From Rummeliibacillus suwonensis (lineage in GTDB: Bacteria; Bacillota; Bacilli; Bacillales_A; Planococcaceae): a stretch of 64,000 nt of DNA. The translations under genes and the position numbers were made by a program. Of the stretch, positions 45,371-54,780 are shown piece after piece (position 1 is the stretch's first letter; every line of letters begins with the position of its first letter). The notes beneath the pieces are model-generated. The model did no database searches and had not been told where the DNA came from. It saw nothing but the letters and a program-made list of their open reading frames with translations. Where the stretch lies: the NCBI RefSeq assembly GCF_007896435.1, contig NZ_VCBL01000001.1, positions 2,603,078-2,667,077 on the forward strand, given 5' to 3'.

Positions 45371-46540
45371 TTATCTTACAACGAGCAAACCGATCCTAAA
45401 ATGATCATGACGATAAATAACATGTTGTCTTAAACGAACTTCACCATCTTGATCAAGTACTTCTAGCCGACAATGAGCAGCATTTACTTGTAACGCCTCA
45501 TAAAGTTCTTCTTCTGTTTTAACTGAAATACCATTCACTTTACGAATACATTCACCAACTTGAATGCCCATTGCTTCAGCAGGAGAATCCGGTAAAACCC
45601 CAACCACCATAACACCTGAATCTTGTGGTGTTACAGCATAGCCGCCATGTCTTTCACTGATCGAATAAATAATGGAGATCAATGCTCGTCCAACAACTGC
45701 TACGCAAACGGCAGCAATCCCCATAACAGGGAAGAAATAAGCGATGATTGCTTCGATTAATACAAGTGCCCCTAATAATTGCACGGTTTTGCCCAATTGA
45801 GGATAAAAATGTACTGGAAGCATTTTGCGAGAACGTTGTTGGAAACCAATGATTATCGGTACAAGGATCAGTGAAAATGAGTCGCTCCCCAATGTAAACT
45901 GTGGCCAATATGGCACAAACTCTTGGATTGCACCTCCTGGTAATACAAAGAAAATAGGAAGCAGCCATAATCGTTTGGCCAAATAAACAGCTGAAGGTAA
46001 GCCACGTTCTGTTTTTAATATTTTCGGAGACGCAATTTTAAATGCTTTTTTGGCAATTAAATAACCTTCTGCAATCAATAAAAGACCGATCATACATGGA
46101 ATCGTGACGAGCATTCCTATATGCATCGATGCACTTGTTACATCCCAACTCAAGAAACGCCATGAACTATCAGTTATATATGTATACCACATCATGATAA
46201 ATGCAATCCCTAAAGGGTAAGCTGCAGAAGCTAAATGATAATAGAATGTGAGTAAACATAAAACACCTACAGCCGCACTTAACACGATAAATTGAATTGG
46301 CACAACTAAGCCAACCACAATACTAATGATCGAAATGACCAGTCCTAATAGCCAACCTTCCTTGAACATTAATATAAAATCAGACCAGCCCCAGAAAATT
46401 CGTATATTAAAAGATTTTCTTTCTCCTTTTACCCGGCGATACCCAATTAAAATAGAGAAAATTATAGCGACATATAATAACGGATTTAAAAAGAAACGGC
46501 CGATGCCTTTTACTAGTTCCATAATGATGTCCAAAAACAT
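45371..46540 (-). CDS. minJ: Division-site topology protein MinJ
   Basis: 389 residues: about eight TM segments, then a C-terminal PDZ domain (VMVVGVLPDSPAEAMGIQVG). In B. subtilis MinJ links DivIVA to MinD and restricts septation to midcell. GERKSFNIRIFWGWSD in the first cytoplasmic loop is typical. AAAGGTGAT precedes the ATG. It lies between ctpB and csbA, as in B. subtilis. Confidence 0.9.
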   Translation of the reverse strand: MFLDIIMELVKGIGRFFLNPLLYVAIIFSILIGYRRVKGERKSFNIRIFWGWSDFILMFKEGWLLGLVISIISIVVGLVVPIQFIVLSAAVGVLCLLTFYYHLASAAYPLGIAFIMMWYTYITDSSWRFLSWDVTSASMHIGMLVTIPCMIGLLLIAEGYLIAKKAFKIASPKILKTERGLPSAVYLAKRLWLLPIFFVLPGGAIQEFVPYWPQFTLGSDSFSLILVPIIIGFQQRSRKMLPVHFYPQLGKTVQLLGALVLIEAIIAYFFPVMGIAAVCVAVVGRALISIIYSISERHGGYAVTPQDSGVMVVGVLPDSPAEAMGIQVGECIRKVNGISVKTEEELYEALQVNAAHCRLEVLDQDGEVRLRQHVIYRHDHFRIGLLVVR

Positions 46541-46664
46541 TAATTTGCATCACCTTTCAAATTTTTGCTATATATAGTGTTCTTTTCATTGTACCAAACG
46601 ACCGTTTGAAAACGAAGTCTTTTCCTCTATATCCGAACTAAATAACTATGTTTGGGTCACTTTC

Positions 46665-46750
46665 ATAAAGCAAAACTTCACACAGTGGGATTTTCCTCAT
46701 CCCTCACTAGGTGTTAGTTAAATCAAGCAAGCTTTTTACTGATTTATTTT
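46665..46750 (-). repeat. Truncated TTTAT-end element at the ctpB 3' end
   Basis: Plus strand ATAAAGCAAAACTTCACAC, hairpin CAGTGGGAT/ATCCCTCACT, then GTTAAATCAAGCAAGCTTTT. The left half is missing. The ctpB stop codon lies in the block matching GTAAAAGTCCGATTGG of intact copies. Confidence 0.55.
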
Positions 46751-48175
46751 TTGATTTAAAAATCCTACTGCCATTTTTAATTGTAAATCATTATTCAAAT
46801 CATCTCTATATTTTACCATTTCCTCACGCAATGCAAATAGAAAAGATTCATCCATTTCCTTATTGTTATTCTTTAAATCATGTTTTTTACTATATTCACT
46901 AACTGATTCTGCGGTTGTTCGATCAAAATAGCCATCTACTCGATTGATTGGATAACCTTGTGCTTTTAGTACTTCTTGAACAGCTTGAATACTTTCAGAA
47001 AAATCTCCCTCCACAAAATGCCCTGCCATTGGTGGTAGGTTCATATGATATAGTGCATTTTGTTCTACCTCTAAAGTTGGTTTAATGCCCTTCCCATGAA
47101 TCCATTCACGCTGCGGGGTTAACCATTTATGAGTAGAAAGCTTTAGCTCCCCGCCATTTGATAATGGCCATGTTTCTTGTACAGTTCCTTTACCAAAACT
47201 TTTTACGCCAACAATAGCCGCTCGATTCAAATCTTTTAAAGCTGCACTCAATACTTCACTGGCAGAGGCACTTCCTTCATCCTGCAATAAAACAGTCGGT
47301 AATTTTTTTAGCTGCTCATTATATTTATATGCCATATCCTTTTTCACTAATTGTAAGGGTTCCTGATATCCAACTGCATCTTCCATATAAGCAAATGTTG
47401 TATTTGGTTTGACCAAACTACCAATAATTTGCGCGACACTCTTTAAATAACCTCCTGGATTGCTCCGGACATCAATAATGAGTGCAGAAACATTTTGTTT
47501 GATCATTTCATTAGTGTTTTTATACCACTCTTCTGCTGTTTTTTCTCCAAATACTGAAATAGAAACATAGCCAATATTTTTCCCTTCAGAAACTAGTACT
47601 TTACTGGTAACGGATTTCTGTGCTATTGCAGCCCTTGTTATATTTAGTTCAACATGACGTTCCTCAGAAGGTCTATAAACAGTGATTTTCACATTCGTGC
47701 CTGCTTCACCGCGAATAAGAGCTAAGAGTTCTGTTAATGTTTTACCATCCGTACGCTCTTTTCCGACTTGAACAATCTCATCATATGATTTTAACCCCGC
47801 CTTTTCAGCTGGTGAATCCTTCATAGGAGATACAATGATAAAACGTCCTTGACTTTCTGTAATTTCCGCACCAATTCCTACCCGTTCATCCGATAATTGC
47901 TCCCTATGCATCTTCGCTTCATCCTTCGTATAGTATGTACTATACGGATCTTTCAGCGCCCCTGCCATCCCATTTATAGCACCTTCAACCAGCTGATTTT
48001 CAGATGTTTCATGAACAGATTCTTTACGAATTAAATCATATGCCTCCTCAACAGATTGCAAAATACCCTGTTCCTCTTTTACGGCCTTGTCCGTTTTCTG
48101 GTACTTCCAAAAGGCAAAAATCCCAATACAAACTAAAAGTATTATACATAAATAAAGCCACCATTTTCTTTTCAT
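46736..48175 (-). CDS. ctpB: Carboxy-terminal processing protease CtpB
   Basis: 479-residue S41 serine protease. TM anchor about 5-24, PDZ domain (GIGAEITESQGRFIIVSPMK, AGLKSYDEIVQV), protease core with the Ser-Lys dyad: Ser in DEGSASASEVL and Lys in VKSFGKGTVQE; a C-terminal peptidoglycan-binding domain (VLKAQGYPINRVDGYFDRTT). In B. subtilis CtpB cleaves SpoIVFA in the sigma-K checkpoint. GGAGGGACGAG precedes the ATG. The stop codon may stem from an element remnant. Confidence 0.93.
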   Translation of the reverse strand: MKRKWWLYLCIILLVCIGIFAFWKYQKTDKAVKEEQGILQSVEEAYDLIRKESVHETSENQLVEGAINGMAGALKDPYSTYYTKDEAKMHREQLSDERVGIGAEITESQGRFIIVSPMKDSPAEKAGLKSYDEIVQVGKERTDGKTLTELLALIRGEAGTNVKITVYRPSEERHVELNITRAAIAQKSVTSKVLVSEGKNIGYVSISVFGEKTAEEWYKNTNEMIKQNVSALIIDVRSNPGGYLKSVAQIIGSLVKPNTTFAYMEDAVGYQEPLQLVKKDMAYKYNEQLKKLPTVLLQDEGSASASEVLSAALKDLNRAAIVGVKSFGKGTVQETWPLSNGGELKLSTHKWLTPQREWIHGKGIKPTLEVEQNALYHMNLPPMAGHFVEGDFSESIQAVQEVLKAQGYPINRVDGYFDRTTAESVSEYSKKHDLKNNNKEMDESFLFALREEMVKYRDDLNNDLQLKMAVGFLNQKINQ

Positions 48176-48252
48176 CTCGTCCCTCCTATATCCATTTAAA
48201 TGTATGAATAGAGGACAAAAATTAAAACTTGAAAATGGTGGATACGTCTTTA

Positions 48253-48834
48253 TTATTTTATAGAAGCGATCGTTTTTATCATCATTTCTTGATCCATTGG
48301 CCCCTTAATTATCTTTTGGATCACTCCCTTTGTATCTATGATAAATGTAGTGGGAATCGTCATAATTTCATATTGTTTTTGCTGTTCTCCTTTTGTATCT
48401 AATAGAACTGGATATGTCATTTCATACGATTTTATAAAATCACGAATATAATCTTCATCTTTGTCCGATTTGGTTAAATTCACAGCAAGGATTTCAACAT
48501 GATCTTTCTTCGCATGTTTTTTATAATATTTTTCCATATGAGGGATTTCTGCTTTGCACGGTGGACACCAAGTGGCAAAGAAATTTAAGATAACTTTTTG
48601 TCCACGATAATCAGAAAGTTTTATTTCTTTTCCATCAAGTGTTTTTAAAGAGAAATCTGGAGCCATTTGATTAATTTCAATCCCGCTTTTGGTTTTATTA
48701 TTGACCTCGGTTGAAACTTGAGTAGAAGATGTATCCATTTTCTCCCCTTCAGCTACTTTAGATTTCACTAAATTTGTTAACGCAATCGCAATTAACGCTA
48801 ATATTAATAGTAATCCAAAAATTTTCTTTTTCAA
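48253..48834 (-). CDS. Membrane-anchored TlpA/ResA-like thiol-disulfide protein
   Basis: 193 residues. N-terminal anchor (IFGLLLILALIAIALTNLV), then a thioredoxin fold facing out: APDFSLKTLDGKEI, active site FFATWCPPCKAEIP (CPPC) and cis-Pro region TIPTTFIIDTKG. It probably reduces or isomerises disulfides outside the membrane. TTG start with AGGAGG 8 nt upstream, 2 bp after the membrane gene, so a pair. Confidence 0.9.
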   Translation of the reverse strand: MKKKIFGLLLILALIAIALTNLVKSKVAEGEKMDTSSTQVSTEVNNKTKSGIEINQMAPDFSLKTLDGKEIKLSDYRGQKVILNFFATWCPPCKAEIPHMEKYYKKHAKKDHVEILAVNLTKSDKDEDYIRDFIKSYEMTYPVLLDTKGEQQKQYEIMTIPTTFIIDTKGVIQKIIKGPMDQEMMIKTIASIK

Positions 48835-48836
48835 CG

Positions 48837-49463
48837 TTATATCCTCCTAGGTTGCAAAAATATCCTGAATAAGACGAGCAGCAATGTCACCAATACAGAT
48901 ACTTGCCAAATACCCAATGGCTGTAGCGAAGCAATGAACAAATGTGTACAAAAGAATAGAAGTAACAATTGCCTATGCCATATAAAACCTGCTTTACTTT
49001 TCCAAAATGCTATCATCATCCAACATGAAAAACTAATGATCGTCAAAGCTTTTTGCCATAATAGAGCATCATTCAAAATAGCCATCCATATTTGATAAAA
49101 ACTTTGGCTAAGAATACTGGCTAAAAATAGGGATTGTAAATCTTCCTCTATGAAACCTCGTCTTCGTAATTTTTTCCAAAGTGTCAATAGCATATACAAC
49201 ATACCTATTATTAATCCAATCATACCACCATTGAAGTAAAGCATTGTTAACGGATGCTTTATAACTAATGAATAATCTGTGACAATCACGCTAAATTTCC
49301 AAATCAATATAAGCTCAAGCATCGCATCAACAAAAATAGATACAACTTCTTTTTTATATAATATACCTAATATCAGACCAACTATGACTATACTAAGAAG
49401 AAAAGCAACCCAAGTTGATGGCATTGTAAGTGATTTGATGCTATACCATTCAGTTATCTGCAC
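48837..49463 (-). CDS. Multi-pass membrane protein of unknown function paired with the TlpA-like gene
   Basis: 208 residues, about seven TM segments (near 15-35, 45-62, 72-95, 115-130, 135-152, 160-176, 182-200). GTG start with GGGGGAG upstream. The arrangement loosely recalls Lgt- or DsbD/CcdA-like proteins, but I see no catalytic motif and no Cys pair placed for electron transfer. Tight coupling to the thioredoxin-like gene suggests they work together. Confidence 0.75.
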   Translation of the reverse strand: MQITEWYSIKSLTMPSTWVAFLLSIVIVGLILGILYKKEVVSIFVDAMLELILIWKFSVIVTDYSLVIKHPLTMLYFNGGMIGLIIGMLYMLLTLWKKLRRRGFIEEDLQSLFLASILSQSFYQIWMAILNDALLWQKALTIISFSCWMMIAFWKSKAGFIWHRQLLLLFFCTHLFIASLQPLGIWQVSVLVTLLLVLFRIFLQPRRI

Positions 49464-49558
49464 TTGTTATTCTCCCCCTAGCCTCTCCTTATACCCTATA
49501 CCGTATATTAAATGATTGCATTTTGCAACAAAAACAACTCATTTAAATTTCTATTTTA

Positions 49559-49768
49559 ATAAAGTGAAGCTTCCATCAGTGAGGGTTTTCTTCATCCTTC
49601 GCTGAACTAGAGGAACTTAAGCGAAGACGCCACGTCCTATGGCAACAGCTGAGTAACCAATATCCTGCCCATCCAAACCAATCGGGCGCATGCGGCAGTT
49701 GATCCCCAACCTATCTTTCTCGTCTCTCTAAACCCTGAGGTGGGTGTCTTACTGCCCGTTAACGCGGG
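49559..49768 (-). mobile_element. Full-length TTTAT-end element
   Basis: Plus strand ATAAAGTGAAGCTTCCATC to GTTAACGCGGG, followed by ATAAA. Stems: CAGTGAGGG/CCTTCGCTG, CTTAAGCG region, CCACGTCCTATGG, CCAAACCAATCGGG, GGCAGTTGATC and ACTGCC. It separates the M23 gene from the membrane/tlpA pair. Confidence 0.75.
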
Positions 49769-49775
49769 ATAAAAA

Positions 49776-49812
49776 AGCTATTGAAGATAAACATATCCTA
49801 TCCTCAATAGCC
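49776..49812 (-). terminator. Terminator of the M23 hydrolase gene
   Basis: Minus strand AGGCTATTGAGGATA / TATCTTCAATAGCT then TTTTTTATC; it begins just past the stop codon and abuts the element. Confidence 0.88.
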
Positions 49813-49819
49813 TCTTTTA

Positions 49820-51106
49820 TTATAATGATATATATCGTAACGGGTTCACTGCACCGACTTGCTGTCCTTGCCATGCCGTTGTATGAATCTCAAAGTGTAG
49901 ATGGCTTCCATATGCTCTTCCTGTTTGACCCATATAGCCAATGACTTGTCCCTTTTTTACAACCTGTCCGACTTTTGAATTATATCCACTCAAATGTGCA
50001 TACACAGTGGTGAATGTATGTCCGTTAATAGAATGAGTAATCATGATAACATTTCCGTATGTAGACAATGGACTTGCTCTAAAAACGACACCATCTGCCG
50101 CAGCTACAATGGGGGTTCCCTCTTTATTGGCTAGATCGACACCATAATGGAATTCAGGGCCTGCCCCTATATTGCGCCACCCAAACCCTGATGTTAGTCT
50201 GCCATTCGTTGGTTTTGTCCATGTACCGCCTGCGACTTCAGGAATATCGCCCGTTTCGCCTGCATTAGATACGGTAGTAGTTGAATTTCTAGCCGCCTCT
50301 GCTTGTTTTCGAGCTACCTCTGCTAATCTAGCCTGTTCTTTTGCAATATCTTTTTCAACTTCTTTGCTAATATTCAGTGCCTCTGAATATTCACTTTCCA
50401 ATAATTTCTTCTCTGATTTTAGTTTGCTTTGCTCATTTTCTAACTTGTCTATCAATAGGTTTTTATCTTGTTTTTGAACATCTAATGTCTTTCGCAGCAA
50501 ATGAAGCTCATCACGATAAAGCTCCTGCTTTTGTAACTTTTCTTCAAGTGTCCCCTTTTGCTCTTCAAGCTTGTTCTGATCTTTTTGTTGCTCTTGTATG
50601 ATCAATCGGTCTGCTTCCAGCAATGTATTGACCGCAGATACTCGATCGACAAAATCAGCAAAATTCTTAGCCTTTAGGACAACATCGATATAGCTGACTT
50701 TTCCACCATTTTCCTGGATAGCCCTTGCACGTTTTTTGAGGAGTTGGTTACGTTCATCTATTTTTTTTTCTAGATCCGTAATAGACGTTTTAAGAAGATT
50801 GATTTCCGATGTTGTTGCATCAATCTTCCCTAAAACATTTGAGATTTTCTTATCTGCTTCTAAAATTTTTGTATCGAGCTTTGAAATCTGCTCCATCATG
50901 TCATCCATTTTCGATTCATTATTATCAATCTTTTTTGATTTCTCTTGAATATGAGAATTCAACTCAGATTTTTTTTGGTCCAATTCTTGTTGCTTATTCT
51001 TTAAATCATTGATAGATTCTGCATTAACTGTGATAGATGGAATAACTAATGTTAGAGCTAATGTTGCGGTAATTACGCTCGTTAAACTACTTCCTTTTTT
51101 GTTCAA
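49820..51106 (-). CDS. Coiled-coil M23 peptidoglycan hydrolase, probably FtsEX-activated
   Basis: 428 residues: signal peptide about 1-29 (VIPSITVNA-E), a long coiled coil about 30-260, a flexible Ala/Thr/Gly linker, and a C-terminal LytM (M23) endopeptidase. Zn ligands: HYGVDLA (H-x3-D) and HLHFE. The architecture is that of EnvC, and of PcsB/CwlO-type hydrolases controlled by FtsEX, and it directly follows ftsEX. TTG start with GGGGG 8 nt upstream. It has its own terminator. Confidence 0.92.
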   Translation of the reverse strand: MNKKGSSLTSVITATLALTLVIPSITVNAESINDLKNKQQELDQKKSELNSHIQEKSKKIDNNESKMDDMMEQISKLDTKILEADKKISNVLGKIDATTSEINLLKTSITDLEKKIDERNQLLKKRARAIQENGGKVSYIDVVLKAKNFADFVDRVSAVNTLLEADRLIIQEQQKDQNKLEEQKGTLEEKLQKQELYRDELHLLRKTLDVQKQDKNLLIDKLENEQSKLKSEKKLLESEYSEALNISKEVEKDIAKEQARLAEVARKQAEAARNSTTTVSNAGETGDIPEVAGGTWTKPTNGRLTSGFGWRNIGAGPEFHYGVDLANKEGTPIVAAADGVVFRASPLSTYGNVIMITHSINGHTFTTVYAHLSGYNSKVGQVVKKGQVIGYMGQTGRAYGSHLHFEIHTTAWQGQQVGAVNPLRYISL

Positions 51107-51183
51107 CTAGTGAACCCCCTAATCTCTATCAAATATTCTATTTTCACAAATCATACGAAAGGTAATAACCGAGCAGCCTTTCA

Positions 51184-52068
51184 TTATACTTTCAAAAATT
51201 TTCTTACGGACATGAAACTACCCCAAACACCAATTACAACACCCATCAACAAAATCAATAAATCGATTTCAAAGATAAATGGCATAACATCTAAAATTTG
51301 AAAAATTTCTCCTTGTAACCTCGGTGCAACTGCTTTGTGTAGCTGAGCATATAATATCGACACAGCTGTCATTGGAATAATCGATCCTAATAAACCTAAC
51401 CACATACCTTCCAAAACAAATGGAATACGTACAAACCAGTTTGTAGCACCTACTAATTTCATAATCTCTATTTCTTTTCTTCTTGCTGTAATCGTGATTT
51501 TAATCGTATTTGAGATTAAGAATGTTGCCGTTAAAAGTAATGCGATAATCAAAACGATTCCTACATTTCTACTAACATTCAAAAAGTGGAATAGTTTTTC
51601 AATTTTGCCTTTTCCATAAAGTACTTCATATGTGTTATCTAATGCATCAATTTTTTTCGCTACTTTTGCTGTTTGTTGCGGATTTTCTGCTTTTACATAA
51701 AGGACATTACGTAGCGGATTACTTTGTTTAAATAAACTTAAATCATCACCAAAATCCTTGATCAAACCGTTTAGCTCGTGCTCTTTCGAAGAATATTTGA
51801 TTGATTCGACACCTGGCATGCCCTTAATCTGCTGTTGCAATGTTTCTTCAGCTGTTGCATCTGCCTGTAAATCAATAAGCACTTTGATTTCGACGTCATT
51901 TTCTAAATCATCGGCCACTTTGTTTAAATTCATCATAATGACCATAAACACACCAACTAATAGTAAAGTGACTGTTACAGCACTAACCGAAGCAAAAGTC
52001 ATCCATCCATTTCTACCTATTGATTTGACACTTTCTCTGATGTGACGACCGACAGTGCTAGATTTCAT
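51184..52068 (-). CDS. ftsX: Cell division ABC permease FtsX
   Basis: 294 residues, four TM segments, with an extracellular domain after TM1 (about 55-165, VEIKVLIDLQADATAEET, SSKEHELNGLIKDFGDDL) that transmits the signal to a wall hydrolase. Start MKSSTVGRHIRESVKSIGRN at ATG 52068, with GGAGGTGAC upstream; it overlaps ftsE by 11 nt. Confidence 0.95.
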   Translation of the reverse strand: MKSSTVGRHIRESVKSIGRNGWMTFASVSAVTVTLLLVGVFMVIMMNLNKVADDLENDVEIKVLIDLQADATAEETLQQQIKGMPGVESIKYSSKEHELNGLIKDFGDDLSLFKQSNPLRNVLYVKAENPQQTAKVAKKIDALDNTYEVLYGKGKIEKLFHFLNVSRNVGIVLIIALLLTATFLISNTIKITITARRKEIEIMKLVGATNWFVRIPFVLEGMWLGLLGSIIPMTAVSILYAQLHKAVAPRLQGEIFQILDVMPFIFEIDLLILLMGVVIGVWGSFMSVRKFLKV

Positions 52069-52744
52069 AACCGTAGTCACCTCCATGTTCATCACGAACA
52101 ATAAGACCGCCCTCAATAGCTATAACTCGACGTCGCATATTATTGACGATCTCTCTATTATGCGTTGCCATAATGATCGTTGTTCCTCTAGCATTGATCT
52201 CTTCGAACAACTTCATGATTTCCCAAGAAGTATCAGGATCCAAGTTACCAGTAGGCTCATCCGCAATGACCACTTTCGGTACATTGATAATAGAACGCGC
52301 AATAGAAACTCGTTGTTGTTCTCCACCTGATAATTCATCTGGGAACATTCTTACTTTGCTCTTCAAACCGACTAAATCTAACACGTCCATTACACGTTTT
52401 CGGATTTTTGAAGGGTTTTCTTCAATTACTTCTAATGCAAATGCTACATTTTCATATACATTCAACCTTGGCAATAGCTTAAAATCTTGGAAGACAACGC
52501 CAATTTGTCTTCTTAAATAAGGCACTTCCTTGTTCTTCAATGTTGATAAATTCATACCATTGACAAAAATCTCCCCAGAAGTTGCTTTTTCCTCACGATA
52601 CATCATTTTAATAAATGTCGATTTTCCTGCACCGCTAGGTCCAACGATATAGACAAATTCACCTTGGTTAATCTTTATATTAAGTCCATTAATCGCAACT
52701 ACTCCATTTGGGTATTTCTTGTAGACATTCTTCATTTCTATCAT
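52058..52744 (-). CDS. ftsE: Cell division ATP-binding protein FtsE
   Basis: 228-residue ATPase of FtsEX. Walker A GPSGAGKST, Q-loop VFQDFKLLPRLNV, signature LSGGEQQRVSIARS, Walker B VVIADEPTGNLDP, H-loop MATHNRE. ATG 52744 has GGTGG 7 nt upstream. First gene of ftsE-ftsX-M23. Confidence 0.95.
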   Translation of the reverse strand: MIEMKNVYKKYPNGVVAINGLNIKINQGEFVYIVGPSGAGKSTFIKMMYREEKATSGEIFVNGMNLSTLKNKEVPYLRRQIGVVFQDFKLLPRLNVYENVAFALEVIEENPSKIRKRVMDVLDLVGLKSKVRMFPDELSGGEQQRVSIARSIINVPKVVIADEPTGNLDPDTSWEIMKLFEEINARGTTIIMATHNREIVNNMRRRVIAIEGGLIVRDEHGGDYGYEI

Positions 52745-52921
52745 TTTCTGACCACCCATTTTATAGTAAAACATAACCAATTCCATTCAAGCTTATTATA
52801 TCATTGAACTATTTGTCTATTATTACAGTAATATTTCAAATCAATTTAATATATTTTTTTGTCTTTACTTAGAAGATATTCGATAATTTACAGGAATTCT
52901 GTTTAAAAAAGAAAAGAACAT

Positions 52922-53012
52922 ATAAAGTGACAGGTGTATTGATTATCTAATTTTCCCCACAAGTATATAGTGTACTCGCCGATTTCCGCTACGGCCTGCC
53001 CGTTAAAGCGGG
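52922..53012 (-). repeat. Chimeric repeat: TTTAT-end element around a Bacillaceae repeat fragment
   Basis: Plus strand starts ATAAAGTGACAGG and ends CTGCCCGTTAAAGCGGG followed by ATAAA, the two ends of the element. Between them is TTTTCCCCACAAGTATATAG and GCCGATTTCCGCTACGG, the leader seen before arrays 1 and 3. Confidence 0.65.
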
Positions 53013-53033
53013 ATAAATGGAGCCTAAACAGAA

Positions 53034-53074
53034 AAAAGTGATTTAAAAGTGTTAGACACTTTTAAATCACTTTA
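53034..53074 (-). terminator. Terminator of the YvlB-like gene
   Basis: Perfect 18-bp stem AAAGTGATTTAAAAGTGT / ACACTTTTAAATCACTTT with a 3-nt loop; followed on the minus strand by TTTCTG. It lies about 60 bp past the stop codon. Confidence 0.88.
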
Positions 53075-53132
53075 TAGAAGACTATATTTCATTGCGATTA
53101 TTCACCACAGAAAATAATGATCTTCAAATCTT

Positions 53133-54341
53133 TTATAAATTATATCTAACAACGGCTGAGCCTGTTTTAGTTTCTCCCTCAATGACTAACGTGGCTGTAT
53201 TTTCAACTTTTTTCGAGAATTGAACAGTTTTTTGTAAAATTTGGCTTTGTTCATTTAATCGTTGAACATCCGGTAACCGAACATCCATTTTTCCTAAATT
53301 AGATGACACTTCGCCTTGTAATGAGATGGTGCTAGGAATATAAATTTCTACTGCGCCAGCAACAGTTTGTGCTTTAACACTTCTAGCCTCTTCAGAAGTT
53401 GTCGTCACAATAACGTGACCGTTGACAGAATCTGCTTCAATTTCTCCTATCTTTCCGTCAATAAAAATACGACCATTCACTGTTTCCGCCTCTATCTCTT
53501 CTCCAGTAGCATCTCTAACTTCAATGGCCCCATTTGCTGTTTCTAAATCCAATCTTCTAAAGTTAAAAGATTTACAACTAATTCCACCATTCAATGTTTT
53601 GACCTTCAACTTTTCTAGATCAATATTATGAATAGTAAAACCGCCATTAAATTGATGGATCGTTGCTGTACTATATTGCTTTTCTGGAATATATAAAGTA
53701 ACGTCAACACGAATTTTCTTGGTTGTACTAATGACACGTAACGTTCCATTATCATTCTTACAAATAAATTGCTCTTGGAATTCCTTCTCAATATTATCAC
53801 TTAATTTTACAAAAGAAGGTCTTACACGATAGACAGCTTTTGCTGCTCCGTCAAGTGATGGTTTTATATCAATACTGCCGTTTGGAATATCAATGCTAAT
53901 ATTGTTGAAGTCTGTAGAATCAATGATTTCTTCTTTTTCAAAAGTAGTTGGTTCAACAAATGTCTTGTCGAAATCAAAATCTTTTATTTTTGAAAAAGTC
54001 GTATTGACCAAATCGACAAATTTAGTACTAAATTGCGTAAAATCCTTTTTCAAATCTTCGAAAAAGGTATCATCAATTTTCGAAGATTGATTTTTTTCAA
54101 ACGATTGTCCTTGTTGCCCTGTAAATGAATCCTCTTTTGTATGCGAATCTGATGGAGCATCATGATATGACGAAGATTGTTCAGTTGTTGATTGTGAGTC
54201 TGTAATATTTGTATCCTGCGCTTGACGATCCACTGCTTGTGTTGAGGGTTGTTCTAGCTTCTCTAATAATACTAGTGCCTCTTGTGCTGAAATGGTGCCT
54301 TTTTCAACTAAGTCTAAAATACGTTTACGTTCATCTTGCAT
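53133..54341 (-). CDS. DUF4097 adhesin-like protein with SHOCT-like N-terminus (YvlB-like)
   Basis: 402 residues. The N-terminal helix-turn-helix-like segment (ERKRILDLVEKGTISAQEAL, LLEKLEQ) is that of YvlB. A disordered Ser/Gln/Asp-rich linker follows to about residue 90. The C-terminal DUF4097 repeats predict a right-handed beta-helix (GGFTIHNIDLEKLKVKTLNG, TANGAIEVRDATG, ETVNGRIFIDG). Cytoplasmic and linked to envelope stress in relatives. No signal peptide. Confidence 0.85.
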   Translation of the reverse strand: MQDERKRILDLVEKGTISAQEALVLLEKLEQPSTQAVDRQAQDTNITDSQSTTEQSSSYHDAPSDSHTKEDSFTGQQGQSFEKNQSSKIDDTFFEDLKKDFTQFSTKFVDLVNTTFSKIKDFDFDKTFVEPTTFEKEEIIDSTDFNNISIDIPNGSIDIKPSLDGAAKAVYRVRPSFVKLSDNIEKEFQEQFICKNDNGTLRVISTTKKIRVDVTLYIPEKQYSTATIHQFNGGFTIHNIDLEKLKVKTLNGGISCKSFNFRRLDLETANGAIEVRDATGEEIEAETVNGRIFIDGKIGEIEADSVNGHVIVTTTSEEARSVKAQTVAGAVEIYIPSTISLQGEVSSNLGKMDVRLPDVQRLNEQSQILQKTVQFSKKVENTATLVIEGETKTGSAVVRYNL

Positions 54342-54504
54342 CCAAATGGCCTCCTTGTTCGTATTACTAATAGTTACGAATCACTTAGAAAAAAGTTTCA
54401 TACTATCTTGCAAAATCCAATCACGAACTTTTTTAAAGCAACCCTGTCAATGGCTTTATCATTAATTATCCAAGGAAATTCTCGCGTTGTTCAAACATCC
54501 AAAT

Positions 54505-54620
54505 CCAAACTTCTCACTGTGGAGCCTTCTCTTTACAACTGGATGTAATTGAATCAATCAGGCTTTTTCAGACAGTGGATTCCCTTCTACATCTTGATGT
54601 GATTGGCAGTGGGCTATGTT
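54505..54620 (-). repeat. Probable decayed TTTAT-end element
   Basis: Blocks CTTCTCACTGTGGAG, AATTGAATCAATCAGGCTTT, TTCAGACAGTGGATTCCC and TTGATGTGATTGGCAGTG follow the family order, but both ends are gone. The surrounding 54342-54771 holds nothing else except the uvrA terminator. Confidence 0.35.
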
Positions 54621-54751
54621 CATGCAAGGATAGACTACTGCTGATACTCTCCACTAAAAACAACAAAAATTGCCTCTAGCTTGAATGATTGTTGATCATC
54701 CTTGCAATATTCAACATTTTGCGGTTATGTTGCTCCGTTGTTTATCGCATT

Positions 54752-54780
54752 AAAAATAGTCGCATATACAACTATTTTTT
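54752..54780 (-). terminator. uvrA terminator overlapping the stop codon
   Basis: AAAAATAGT / ACTATTTTT stem; on the minus strand the 5' arm includes the last Lys codons and TAG of uvrA. Confidence 0.6.
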
